Assembly (NCBI GenBank): GCA_913045935.1
Contig: CAJWSY010000012.1
Span: 1 to 34,738, forward strand
Direction: 5' to 3'
Length of the DNA: 34,738 nt
Origin: an uncultured Chloroflexota bacterium
GTDB lineage: Bacteria > Chloroflexota > Dehalococcoidia > Lucifugimonadales > GCA-002694895
A program made the position numbers and the translations under genes. Positions 1 through 7,919 of this stretch are shown here, one piece after another. The notes beneath the pieces were generated by a model, which saw only the letters and a list, made by a program, of their open reading frames with translations, did no database searches and had not been told where the DNA came from. Each line of letters starts with the position of its first letter. Positions within the stretch are counted from its first letter, which is position 1.

Positions 1-819
1 ATCATTAACAATTTTTAAGGTATTAAGTGTATCTTTATATAAAAGTTTACCACTCAAACCTCCTTTTCCTATTTTTAAATCAGATTCCTCAGAAGGTAAT
101 GTATTACTTAAAACAACTCCATCAACATTATATTTCACCGAAGTTTCTATAAATTCAATCAATTTATCTTTTTCTTCAGAGCTTTCAAGATCATGAAATC
201 TTGGTATTTTAAGCATAAACGGATGAGTTTTAATTTTATTGAGTTCTGATAATAATAAAGATAAATTTTTATTATTATGAAAAAATTTTAATTTCTCTGT
301 ATTTGGTGAACTGATATTAATTTCAAATCCAACACAATAATCTCGGAGTGATTCATATAATTGAGTGATTTCTTTTACAGAATCACCAGAAATACTTAAT
401 ACCAAAGGAGTTTTCAATTTGTATTTTTTTAGGTTATCAATAATTTTAGTTAATCCATCATTTGGAAACCCTAATGAATTAATCATAGATTTTTCTTGAA
501 TATATCTTTTTATTCTTGGCTTTTGATTTCCTGGTCTTGGGTTTAATGTAATTGTCCCACCAACTATATAACCAAAACCTAATTTGTCTAAAGAATTTAA
601 CATAGAACAATTTTTATCAAAACCGGCTGCCAGAGAGATTTTTGAAGATAGTTGAATACCCATTAAGCTTGTATTTGATTCATTTTTTATGTCGCTAGCA
701 AAAAAACTAGCAAAAAAAGGTCCTAATTTAGAAGACAAAATCATTTGCATTAAATTATGAATCATTTCAGGATCAAATTTAAACAAAATATAATTTGATA
801 TAAATCTATACAAACTCAT
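1..819 (-). CDS. pyrD: Dihydroorotate dehydrogenase, class 2 (quinone-dependent), partial
   Basis: My own translation from ATG at 819 stays open for 273 codons to the left window edge, so the C-terminal part is missing (class 2 enzymes are usually about 340-360 residues). Visible landmarks are an FMN-binding AAGFDKN (residues about 64-70), GTITLNPRPGNQKPR (88-102), MINSLGFPNDG (112-122) and NISSPNT (168-174), which carries the serine base typical of class 2 enzymes. A GGLSGK motif lies near the break. The family oxidises dihydroorotate to orotate in pyrimidine synthesis and passes electrons to membrane quinone. The first 45 or so residues resemble the N-terminal membrane-associating helices of class 2 enzymes, which implies a respiratory quinone pool. 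It is transcribed away from the gene at 894 across an AT-rich intergenic region. No clear Shine-Dalgarno precedes the ATG. Confidence 0.93.
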   Translation of the reverse strand, partial: MSLYRFISNYILFKFDPEMIHNLMQMILSSKLGPFFASFFASDIKNESNTSLMGIQLSSKISLAAGFDKNCSMLNSLDKLGFGYIVGGTITLNPRPGNQKPRIKRYIQEKSMINSLGFPNDGLTKIIDNLKKYKLKTPLVLSISGDSVKEITQLYESLRDYCVGFEINISSPNTEKLKFFHNNKNLSLLLSELNKIKTHPFMLKIPRFHDLESSEEKDKLIEFIETSVKYNVDGVVLSNTLPSEESDLKIGKGGLSGKLLYKDTLNTLKIVND

Positions 820-840
820 TTAAAAAAACAATTTTCACAG

Positions 841-880
841 TTACAATAATTATAATATTATAATAATTTAATCATTAACA
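841..880. promoter_or_regulatory. AT-rich divergent promoter region between pyrD and the 894 gene
   Basis: The gap between the two divergent genes contains two overlapping TATAAT hexamers on the plus strand (851-856 and 859-864) and a TATAAT on the minus strand (849-854). No convincing -35 box stands out on either strand. AT-rich sequence throws up such hexamers by chance, so this is only a likely location for both promoters. Confidence 0.3.
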
Positions 881-893
881 TAAGGTGATAATA

Positions 894-1637
894 TTGGATT
901 TAGTTTTTGAAAGAGGAACAAACAAGTCTCCGAAAGGCCATGCTTTATTATTTTTCACAAATCAGAATGACAGTTCAGAAATTTGGGCTACTTACCTAAT
1001 TACTTTGCCAATAGACGTAGATATTACTAAATACATGCCTCCTTTTTTAATGAATAATAATAATCAAATAAATCCTTCGGAATTTAAATCATTTGCATTT
1101 CCTCCTTCTCCTGAGCTAATTGGTAGTTTTGACAAAGTACAGTCATTAGCCGATCAAAGAGATGATGATTTAATTGATGGAGGATCCATTGACGTTAAAG
1201 ATAGCGCCAATAATATGATGAAAGTAAATGAAATTTTATCTACTTACTTAAACTTATGTAATGAACTAATGAGTGAATCATCAGAAATATTAAATGAAAT
1301 AGAAACAACAGAAGAAAGCAGTGTAAATAGTTTAATGTATGAATTTATGAGCGTGGATGATCGAATGACTGAATTGCAAAAATTAATATCAAAATTAGTT
1401 TATGCGACAGAGAATTTAGAACAAGAATTAATTGAAGAATGCGAAAAAGATATAGAATCTCTTTCAAAATATTATCCTGACAATCATAAAATAAATAAAA
1501 TAATCGAATATACAACAAATAAAAAAACATCTGAAATTGCTGAGTTATATTACAAAAGATGTTTTTATCTTGTAAAAGAAAATTATGAAAAAGTACAAGA
1601 GTATGAAAAACTAATTGAAGAAAAAGATATTAATTAA
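894..1637 (+). CDS. Uncharacterised acidic protein with C-terminal helical region
   Basis: I do not recognise the family. The protein is 247 residues from the TTG at 894. That start is preferred over GTG at 885 because AAGGTGAT (882-889), a strong match to the 16S anti-Shine-Dalgarno, sits just upstream of the TTG and would overlap the GTG. Residues 1-95 look like a compact domain: MDLVFERGTNKSPKGHALLF, then a Trp-Ala-Thr-Tyr strand, a Pro-Pro-Phe-Leu turn and a Phe-Ala-Phe-Pro-Pro-Ser-Pro segment. Residues about 105-240 are acidic, leucine-rich and probably helical or coiled coil. There is no signal peptide or membrane segment, so it is likely cytoplasmic. The stop overlaps the convergent HAD gene by 8 bp (1630-1637). 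Function unknown. Confidence 0.75.
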   Translation: MDLVFERGTNKSPKGHALLFFTNQNDSSEIWATYLITLPIDVDITKYMPPFLMNNNNQINPSEFKSFAFPPSPELIGSFDKVQSLADQRDDDLIDGGSIDVKDSANNMMKVNEILSTYLNLCNELMSESSEILNEIETTEESSVNSLMYEFMSVDDRMTELQKLISKLVYATENLEQELIEECEKDIESLSKYYPDNHKINKIIEYTTNKKTSEIAELYYKRCFYLVKENYEKVQEYEKLIEEKDIN

Positions 1638-2424
1638 CTAATTTTTTCAAATATTGATATATACCCTCAACTCCTTTTTTTTCTAATACATGCTTTGAGA
1701 CAGCTTTAAGTTCGGGAACTGCATTTTCTACCGCAACACCATAACCTAAATTTTTTAACATTTTTATATCGTTATAACTATCACCAAAAGTTAAAACTTT
1801 ACTAGAATTAATCCCTAAGTAATTACATAGCCAATTTATTGAATTACTCTTGTCAGCTTCCAAATTTAGAATCTCACAAAAATGAGGCAATGATCGAGTC
1901 ACATAAACTTCGTTAGAAAATTCTTCTTTTAAAATATATTCAATATTTTTTATATCTGAAGGATTACCTACAAGAACAATCCTAAGCGGATTCACTAATT
2001 TCGATTTTTGATACTTTTCGTCATATATAAATTCAACTTCGTTTCTAAATGCATAATCTTTTAACCACTCATCATTTGATTCACAAGAAATACTTCCTTC
2101 GTACTGGATCATAGTCTTAACATTATATGAATTAATTTTATTAATTATAATTGGGATATATTCTTTGTCTAAATTTATTGTATTTAGATTATCCAAAGTT
2201 TCATAATCTAAAATTTGAGCTCCCTGATATGTAATAATAGGTGCATTGGGAACAAATATGGAATTATTTTTTGCTGAAAGCGACATTCTTCCTGTTGCTA
2301 TAGTAACAAAGCAATTTTGAGATTTAAGAGTGTCTATTATATTCATAAAATTTCTAGACACTAATTGTGAATCATCTTTAATTGTTCCATCTATATCAAA
2401 TACAACCAATTTATAGGGAAACAA
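1630..2424 (-). CDS. HAD-superfamily phosphatase, Cof/IIB type
   Basis: The 264-residue protein carries the HAD motifs in order: FDIDGT (9-14, nucleophile and acid/base aspartates), ATGR (about 43-46) and GDSYNDIKML (about 214-223, metal-binding aspartates). The cap between motifs I and IV is of the Cof/IIB type. Such enzymes dephosphorylate small phosphometabolites (sugar phosphates, FMN and similar), and the substrate cannot be read from the sequence. The start is TTG at 2424 with AAAGG about 10 nt upstream; no ATG precedes motif I. It lies 24 bp downstream of the prpC-like gene on the same strand, so it is probably the last gene of that transcript. Its end overlaps the convergent gene at 894-1637. 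Confidence 0.85.
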   Translation of the reverse strand: MFPYKLVVFDIDGTIKDDSQLVSRNFMNIIDTLKSQNCFVTIATGRMSLSAKNNSIFVPNAPIITYQGAQILDYETLDNLNTINLDKEYIPIIINKINSYNVKTMIQYEGSISCESNDEWLKDYAFRNEVEFIYDEKYQKSKLVNPLRIVLVGNPSDIKNIEYILKEEFSNEVYVTRSLPHFCEILNLEADKSNSINWLCNYLGINSSKVLTFGDSYNDIKMLKNLGYGVAVENAVPELKAVSKHVLEKKGVEGIYQYLKKLVN

Positions 2425-2448
2425 AATAAATAAACCTTTAATTTAAAA

Positions 2449-3573
2449 TTATAATTTTAATCCACGTGGTCCAGTGTAAAGAACTCTTGGTCTAAACAAT
2501 CTATTGTTGTTATGTTGTTCAATCACATGAGCTACAAGTCCAGCTGTTCTAGATGCAAAGAAAATTGGAGTATATAGAGGGATTGGGATACCAAGCATAT
2601 AAAAAAGCAATGCTATGGGATAGTCAGTGTTTGGATACAAACCTTTTTCACGTGCCATAACATTCTCTACAATTTTGTATATATTATGCAATTCTTCACC
2701 ATTTTCAATATTAGATTCTAAATCTGAAATATAATCTTTTAAAAACAAAGCTCTGGGATCATATTTTTTCATATAAACTCTGTGTCCAAAGCCCATAATT
2801 CTTTCTTTGTTTTTTAATTTATCTAAAATATAACGCTCTGCTATTTTGCTACCACCTTTCTCTTTTATATCTAATATCATATGAATTGCAGCTTCGTTTG
2901 CACCACCGTGAAGAGGTCCTTTCAAAGAAGATATACCCCCAACAAAAGCTCCATACATGTCAGATAAAGTGGAAGCTATAACTCTGGCTGCAAAAGTTGA
3001 ATTTGGCATTTCGTGTTCTATGTAGCAAGTTAAAATTTTGTCAAAAATTTCAACTTGTTTTTGTGATACTGATTTACCTAATATCATAGATATAAAATTT
3101 TCAGAAAAAGTTTTACTACTATCAGGTTTAATTATTTTTTGTCCATTTAGTATTCTATGTGAATTTGCAGTCAAAATAGCAACTTCAGCAATTAATCTTG
3201 TTCCTTTATTTAAATTTTGATTCTCACTTGTATCCATTAAATTTTGCTCACTATGAAATCCTGCAAGATATGAAATTCCTGTGCGAATCACATCCATTAC
3301 CATTGAACTTTTGGGAATTAGGTTGAGTAAATCATACGTTTCTGAAGGGAAAGCAGAATCATCTAACAATAATTTTTGAAAACTATTAAGTTCTTTGGTA
3401 TTAGGCAAATTACCATTTATTACCAAATAAGCTACCTCAGGATAAGTTTTAGAACCCGCCAATTCAATTAAATCATATCCTCTTATAACTATTTCTTCGT
3501 TATCTACATCTAAATAACTTACATTTGTATCTGTTGCAATGACACCATCTAATCCTGGTTTAAAATCATTCAT
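2449..3573 (-). CDS. prpC: 2-methylcitrate synthase / citrate synthase
   Basis: This 374-residue citrate-synthase-family enzyme has the complete catalytic triad: His222 in GPLHGGANEA, His264 in GFGHRVY and Asp317 in NTDYP. The C-terminal RPRVLYTGP is family-typical. It condenses propionyl-CoA (or acetyl-CoA) with oxaloacetate. The short bacterial length and its place directly after prpB- and prpD-like genes favour 2-methylcitrate synthase, but sequence alone does not exclude a citrate or dual role. The start is ATG at 3573, with AAAGGAG upstream. A TTG at 3594 would only add seven residues and would contain the Shine-Dalgarno. The start overlaps the prpB stop by 8 bp (ATGAATGA), suggesting translational coupling. 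Confidence 0.9.
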   Translation of the reverse strand: MNDFKPGLDGVIATDTNVSYLDVDNEEIVIRGYDLIELAGSKTYPEVAYLVINGNLPNTKELNSFQKLLLDDSAFPSETYDLLNLIPKSSMVMDVIRTGISYLAGFHSEQNLMDTSENQNLNKGTRLIAEVAILTANSHRILNGQKIIKPDSSKTFSENFISMILGKSVSQKQVEIFDKILTCYIEHEMPNSTFAARVIASTLSDMYGAFVGGISSLKGPLHGGANEAAIHMILDIKEKGGSKIAERYILDKLKNKERIMGFGHRVYMKKYDPRALFLKDYISDLESNIENGEELHNIYKIVENVMAREKGLYPNTDYPIALLFYMLGIPIPLYTPIFFASRTAGLVAHVIEQHNNNRLFRPRVLYTGPRGLKL

Positions 3574-4471
3574 CTTTGACTCCTTTATAATCAATTAATT
3601 GATCCCCGCCAAGAGATTCATCTAATTTAACATATTGATCATAATCAATAAGTTTATATAATTCTTTTCTTGTAAACATATTTTCTACTGCATCAATTTG
3701 TGTTCCATTATTGATAATCATATCAAAAAGGTCATTAACTGCATTCATGGCAATCCTTAAACTACTTACAGGATAAATGATAATTTTATAACCCAATTCA
3801 GCAAATTCATTTGCTTTAAAATATGGAGTCTTACCAAATTCTGTCATATTTGCTAATAATTCAGAATCAACACTATGCGCAAATTTTTGAAATTCTTCTT
3901 TTGTTTCTAATGCTTCAGGAAAAATAATATCAGCGCCTGCATCAATATATAATTTTGCTCTTTCAATTGCTGAATCAATGCCTTCTACTGCTTTTGCGTC
4001 TGTTCGTGCAATAATTTGTAAATTATTAGTTGATGATTTTGCTGCATAAATCTTCTTTGCAAAATCTGATGCTGAAATTAATTCTTTCCCTTCTAAATGA
4101 CCACATCTTTTTGGAAATATTTGATCTTCAATTTGAATCGCAGCAACACCAATTTTTTCTAAATCTTTAGCTGTTCTAACTACATTAATTGCTTCACCAA
4201 AACCTGTATCAACATCCACAATTAATGGTAAATTTGACATTTTAGTTATTTCCATTACAGAATCAAATAATTCTTGAAATGTAAAGATTCCTATATCTGG
4301 AATTCCTTTCATAGCAGAAAAGGAAGCACCTGAAAAATATAGACATTTAAATCCTTTTTTTTCGGCCATCATAGCTACTAATGGAGAAAACACACCAGGA
4401 GTTGGTAAACAATTGTCATTAGAAATTAGTTCTCTTAGTAACTCACCTGGATGTTTTGATTCAGTTTTCAT
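3566..4471 (-). CDS. prpB: 2-methylisocitrate lyase (isocitrate lyase/PEP mutase family)
   Basis: The 301-residue protein matches PrpB in length and motifs. The signature FPKRCGH (119-125, catalytic Cys123) follows the metal-binding VDVDTGFG segment (Asp86, Asp88), and LYFSGASFSA (44-53) forms the substrate pocket start. The reaction is cleavage of 2-methylisocitrate to pyruvate and succinate, the last step of the methylcitrate cycle. The residue after the KRCGH signature is leucine rather than the commoner arginine, so a relative such as carboxyphosphonoenolpyruvate mutase or oxaloacetate decarboxylase is a minor alternative. The ATG overlaps the upstream PrpD stop as ATGA (4468-4471), and the 3' end overlaps prpC, making a coupled D-B-C unit. 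Confidence 0.88.
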   Translation of the reverse strand: MKTESKHPGELLRELISNDNCLPTPGVFSPLVAMMAEKKGFKCLYFSGASFSAMKGIPDIGIFTFQELFDSVMEITKMSNLPLIVDVDTGFGEAINVVRTAKDLEKIGVAAIQIEDQIFPKRCGHLEGKELISASDFAKKIYAAKSSTNNLQIIARTDAKAVEGIDSAIERAKLYIDAGADIIFPEALETKEEFQKFAHSVDSELLANMTEFGKTPYFKANEFAELGYKIIIYPVSSLRIAMNAVNDLFDMIINNGTQIDAVENMFTRKELYKLIDYDQYVKLDESLGGDQLIDYKGVKDE

Positions 4472-5835
4472 ATTTTTAATTCCATAAATATCTCCGATAT
4501 AGATTCGAAATTATTTAGATTGTATATTTTATAAGAAATATCTTTGATTTTTGATTCGCTATATTTGCCAAGTGTATTTTTTTCAAATTTATTGAAAATT
4601 TCTGATCGATCCATTTTGTTATTTGCATGACCTCTTGGGTATTTCACCTCTGATTTATAAACATTATCATTGGTATGGACAATTATTCTATTAGGAATTC
4701 CATCAGGATAACCTTTACTTAATTCAGCATTTTCATTTAGTGTTGAAGCTTTTAACAATCTTTTAATTTCAGGATCATTAATCTTAGCTTGACTGAAAGA
4801 ATTTTGGGTTATTATATTGTCAGCTAATGCTGCCGCTACAGTATACGGCAAAGAATGATCTGCAGTTTCTCTTGTTTTAGGATCCCATTTTTCAGGATCT
4901 TTAGCTATAATTTCATATGCTGCATCAAAAGTTTCAATTTCAATTCTATTGATTTTTTTTGTATCATCTATATCTAATCTCAGATTAATACACGCATCAA
5001 TTGCACTTTGTGCGTGATATTCAACTGGCCATTTCTTAATATAAGTATCTAAAATTCTAGACGTGTTTTTTGAACTCATTTCAGTAAGAATATTTGGATT
5101 AATCAATTTTCCACCTAATAATTGATTAACATATCCCATTTCACCTTCAAAAAAATCATATGGTCCAGTAAAACCTGATTTTACTACATTAGCGGCAAAA
5201 ATAGCATTTCTAACAGCATTAGCTGCCGCTGCTCCTTTCCACATTGATAATTCTCCTACTCTAGTCTGCCTCATTGAAGCATGTGGGATAGAATAAATAG
5301 CCAAAGTAGATCTAATCTGGTCTTTTGAAAATCCTAATAATTTACTTGCCCCTGCAGCTGCACCTAATCCTGTAAAACTAACATGATCCCATCCATATTT
5401 TCTAAGACTTGCTACATCGCATAAATTTACAGCTAATTCATATCCGGTTGCGATTGCCAAAATCAAATCTTTTCCTGATTTGTTATTTTCTTCTGACAAA
5501 GAAATCAAACCTGGTATCATATCACTAGGATGTAAAGGTTCTAAGGAAAGATAAGTATCATTGTAATCTAAGTATCTGACAGAAGTTCCATTTGTGAAAG
5601 CTCCAGTCTCTGAGTCAACCTTTATATCTGTTCCCCATATATAAGAACCATTTACTTTAGTTCTATTTGAGGCGTATTGCCTAGCAGCAATAGGTGCATC
5701 ATCATCAAACGCAGCTATTGCTACTCCAATACTATCTAAGATTCTATCTTGAACTGAATCAATAACTTCAGATGTTAAATCTGAATATTTAGTAGAATAT
5801 ATATAATCAACAATTTGTTTTTCTAACTTTTCCAT
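4468..5835 (-). CDS. prpD: MmgE/PrpD-family protein, probable 2-methylcitrate dehydratase
   Basis: The 455-residue protein is full length for the MmgE/PrpD family. It contains the conserved GTSVRYLDYNDTY and HPSDM region (about 115-140), LSMWKGAAAANA, and the late KYPRGHANN block. In this neighbourhood it should dehydrate 2-methylcitrate to 2-methylaconitate, the middle step between PrpC and PrpB. The start is ATG at 5835, preceded by GAGG at suitable spacing. An in-frame extension to 5955 is rejected because it would run through the promoter at 5879-5907 and into the divergent gene. No aconitase-like hydratase is seen nearby, so methylaconitate hydration must be done elsewhere. First gene of the prpDBC-like operon. 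Confidence 0.88.
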   Translation of the reverse strand: MEKLEKQIVDYIYSTKYSDLTSEVIDSVQDRILDSIGVAIAAFDDDAPIAARQYASNRTKVNGSYIWGTDIKVDSETGAFTNGTSVRYLDYNDTYLSLEPLHPSDMIPGLISLSEENNKSGKDLILAIATGYELAVNLCDVASLRKYGWDHVSFTGLGAAAGASKLLGFSKDQIRSTLAIYSIPHASMRQTRVGELSMWKGAAAANAVRNAIFAANVVKSGFTGPYDFFEGEMGYVNQLLGGKLINPNILTEMSSKNTSRILDTYIKKWPVEYHAQSAIDACINLRLDIDDTKKINRIEIETFDAAYEIIAKDPEKWDPKTRETADHSLPYTVAAALADNIITQNSFSQAKINDPEIKRLLKASTLNENAELSKGYPDGIPNRIIVHTNDNVYKSEVKYPRGHANNKMDRSEIFNKFEKNTLGKYSESKIKDISYKIYNLNNFESISEIFMELKI

Positions 5836-5878
5836 ATCTATAGCCTCAAGATAGTTTATTAATGATGTTAATATACTT

Positions 5879-5907
5879 ATGATATTCTCATAAAGACATA
5901 CTTTCAA
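5879..5907 (-). promoter_or_regulatory. Sigma70-type promoter for the prpDBC-like operon
   Basis: Read on the minus strand, TTGAAA (5902-5907, five of six to consensus) is followed after exactly 17 nt by TATCAT (5879-5884, five of six). Initiation about 7 nt further on would leave a 5' leader of roughly 35 nt before the prpD ATG at 5835. This supports the shorter prpD start. No operator palindrome was noticed beside it. Confidence 0.6.
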
Positions 5908-5938
5908 TAAAGAAACAAAAAATATTGGGTATATTACT

Positions 5939-6688
5939 ATGTTTAGATCAAACAAAATAAAAGAAAATTTAAAATCAGGGAAGCCTTCTATAGTATTAAG
6001 TGGTTATTTTGATTCACCTAATTATATAGAATTTATAAGCTCACTGGGAGTTGACGGTATTTGGCTTGAAGGAGAACACGGCCCAATAGATTTCAGAGAT
6101 ATACCAAACATTTCAAGAGCCTGTGATTTACATAATGTTACCTCTATTTTTAGAATAACATCGCAAGAATATGGGTTAATTTATAGGTACCTAGATTTAG
6201 GCGCACAAGGATTGGTTATTCCTCATGTAAACACAAAAGATCAAGCTCTAGATATAGTAAAGTCTGCAAAATACTATCCGTTAGGAAAACGAGGAATGTT
6301 TACTTCTAGAAGAGGATTAAACATATCCAGGGAAAAATACGCAGAATTTTCCAACAATGATTCTTTATTAATTGTAATTATTGAAGACATTGAAGCTATT
6401 AAAAATTTAGATGAAATAGTAAAAGTTGATAACATTGATATATTTTTTGTTGCACCTAACGATTTAGCTCAGTCTATGGGAATTGATAGTATTAAATCAA
6501 AAGATAAACTAAATTCAGAAATCCATAAGGCTATTAAAAAAATACAACTAGCGAAAAGAAAAGTAGGCACTCTCACAAATGCTGAAAATATAGACTCATA
6601 TATTGACCTTGGAGTGGATTTCATGCTCTACGATTCCAATCAATTCATAAGAGATGGAATAAAAGAATTAAAAAACAAAATAAGTTGA
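5939..6688 (+). CDS. HpcH/HpaI-family class II aldolase
   Basis: The 249-residue protein has the layout of metal-dependent 2-keto-3-deoxy-sugar-acid / 4-hydroxy-2-oxoheptanedioate aldolases. Seen are WLEGEHGPIDF (42-52, with the base-region Glu46 and His47), an arginine in FRIT (72), GAQGLVIPHV (88-97), a glutamate in the VIIEDIEA strand (metal ligand position) and VAPNDLAQSMG (metal-ligand aspartate). Family enzymes reversibly cleave 4-hydroxy-2-oxo acids to pyruvate plus an aldehyde; the natural substrate is unknown. The usual Gln-Ile-Glu motif is changed to Ile-Ile-Glu, so exact specificity is uncertain. It is divergent from prpD and ends 4 bp before the CCA-adding enzyme gene, so the two may be cotranscribed. 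Confidence 0.88.
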   Translation: MFRSNKIKENLKSGKPSIVLSGYFDSPNYIEFISSLGVDGIWLEGEHGPIDFRDIPNISRACDLHNVTSIFRITSQEYGLIYRYLDLGAQGLVIPHVNTKDQALDIVKSAKYYPLGKRGMFTSRRGLNISREKYAEFSNNDSLLIVIIEDIEAIKNLDEIVKVDNIDIFFVAPNDLAQSMGIDSIKSKDKLNSEIHKAIKKIQLAKRKVGTLTNAENIDSYIDLGVDFMLYDSNQFIRDGIKELKNKIS

Positions 6689-6692
6689 AGAT

Positions 6693-7919
6693 TTGGAATT
6701 CGATAAATTAATTCGACAAATAAATAAACATAAAAATGAATTTGATATAGAAATTTATTTGGTAGGCGGAAGTGTTAGAGACTTGTGCCTTGAATTAAAT
6801 CCCACAGATTTAGATTTTGTTTTTATTGACAACAAAAATAATATTGAAAAATTTATAGAAGTCACATTTTGTCCTTCAGATTTAGAAAAATCACTCTTTA
6901 ATACATATAAGTTTAATTACAATAATTATTCTCTTGATTTTGCTATGTGTAGAAATGAAATTTACGAGCAACCTGCTTCCTTACCAGTGGTAAAAAAAGG
7001 GAATTTAATTGATGATTATAAAAGAAGAGATTTCACTGTAAATAGCATGTATATAAATTTAGATACCTTTTCTATTAATAATATAATTGATCACTCTAGT
7101 GGATTAGAGGATTTAAAAAAGAAAGAAATTAAAAATTTACATGAAAAATCTTTTGAAGATGATCCAACTAGAATATTTCGAGCAATAAGATATTCTGAAA
7201 GACTGAAATTTGAAATAGAGAGTCAAACTTTAAATCAAATTCACAAATATTCAAGTAATATTAAAAATTTGACTGGAACAAGAGTGAAAAATGAAATTTA
7301 TAAAATTTTAAATGAAAATAATGTACATGAAATTTTGATTACTTGTAATGAATTAGAAATATTTAACCAATTAGATCTGAATTTGAATTTTCCAATTCAA
7401 AAACCAAATTGGGGGGAAAGAAAATATACAAATTTTAATCATTTGATTAATGAGCAAGAATCTACTCATTTTAAATTCATAGTATTTGTTTCAACTTTTT
7501 TAAATCATATAGAAACATCACAAATTATTAAACTTTCAAATTATTTCGGGTTAGAAAAAAAGTTACAAAAAAGTTGGGAAAATATTGCGATTAGCTATAA
7601 TCAATTAATGAAATTTGATTTTAATAATGGTACTAACAGTGAATTAAGCAAAATAATTAAAAATATAGACATAGAGTCTTGCATTGCATTTACACAATAT
7701 TTAACAAATTCTCAAACTGAAAGAGTATATGAATACTGGGACAAAAATAGAAATCTAAAACCTCAAATAAGTGTTAAAGAAATACTTCAACTTGGAATTA
7801 AGGAAGGTCCTGAATTAGGTAAATTAATTATGGCACTTCAAGATGCAGTCATTGATGGTAAATTAACATCAAAAATTGAAGAATTAGATTTTATAAGAAA
7901 TTTTACAAACCAGGATTGA
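6693..7919 (+). CDS. cca: CCA tRNA nucleotidyltransferase / poly(A) polymerase family
   Basis: The 408-residue protein is a class II nucleotidyltransferase with YLVGGSVRD (22-30) and the catalytic Asp-Leu-Asp pair (39-41). These are followed by RRDFTVNSMYINL and DDPTRIFRAIRYSERLKF, the nucleotide-selecting and neck motifs of bacterial CCA enzymes. It would build or repair the 3' CCA of tRNAs. No C-terminal HD domain is evident, and the tail is more divergent than the head. The start is TTG at 6693, four bases after the aldolase stop; no ATG precedes the GGSVRD motif. The 3' end overlaps the convergent fumarase gene by 17 bp. A poly(A) polymerase role is possible within the same family. Confidence 0.87.
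   Translation: MEFDKLIRQINKHKNEFDIEIYLVGGSVRDLCLELNPTDLDFVFIDNKNNIEKFIEVTFCPSDLEKSLFNTYKFNYNNYSLDFAMCRNEIYEQPASLPVVKKGNLIDDYKRRDFTVNSMYINLDTFSINNIIDHSSGLEDLKKKEIKNLHEKSFEDDPTRIFRAIRYSERLKFEIESQTLNQIHKYSSNIKNLTGTRVKNEIYKILNENNVHEILITCNELEIFNQLDLNLNFPIQKPNWGERKYTNFNHLINEQESTHFKFIVFVSTFLNHIETSQIIKLSNYFGLEKKLQKSWENIAISYNQLMKFDFNNGTNSELSKIIKNIDIESCIAFTQYLTNSQTERVYEYWDKNRNLKPQISVKEILQLGIKEGPELGKLIMALQDAVIDGKLTSKIEELDFIRNFTNQD

Noticed and set aside
885-893. GTG start at 885 for the first plus-strand gene
   Set aside because: The Shine-Dalgarno AAGGTGAT overlaps this GTG and is correctly spaced for the TTG at 894.
3038-3220. Small plus-strand open frame opposite prpC
   Set aside because: It lies wholly within a well-supported catalytic gene and has no ribosome-binding site; a frame shadow, like many others in the window.
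5836-5955. N-terminal extension of the PrpD protein to 5955
   Set aside because: It would cross the promoter at 5879-5907 and overlap the divergent aldolase gene. The ATG at 5835 has a GAGG site and gives the usual family length.
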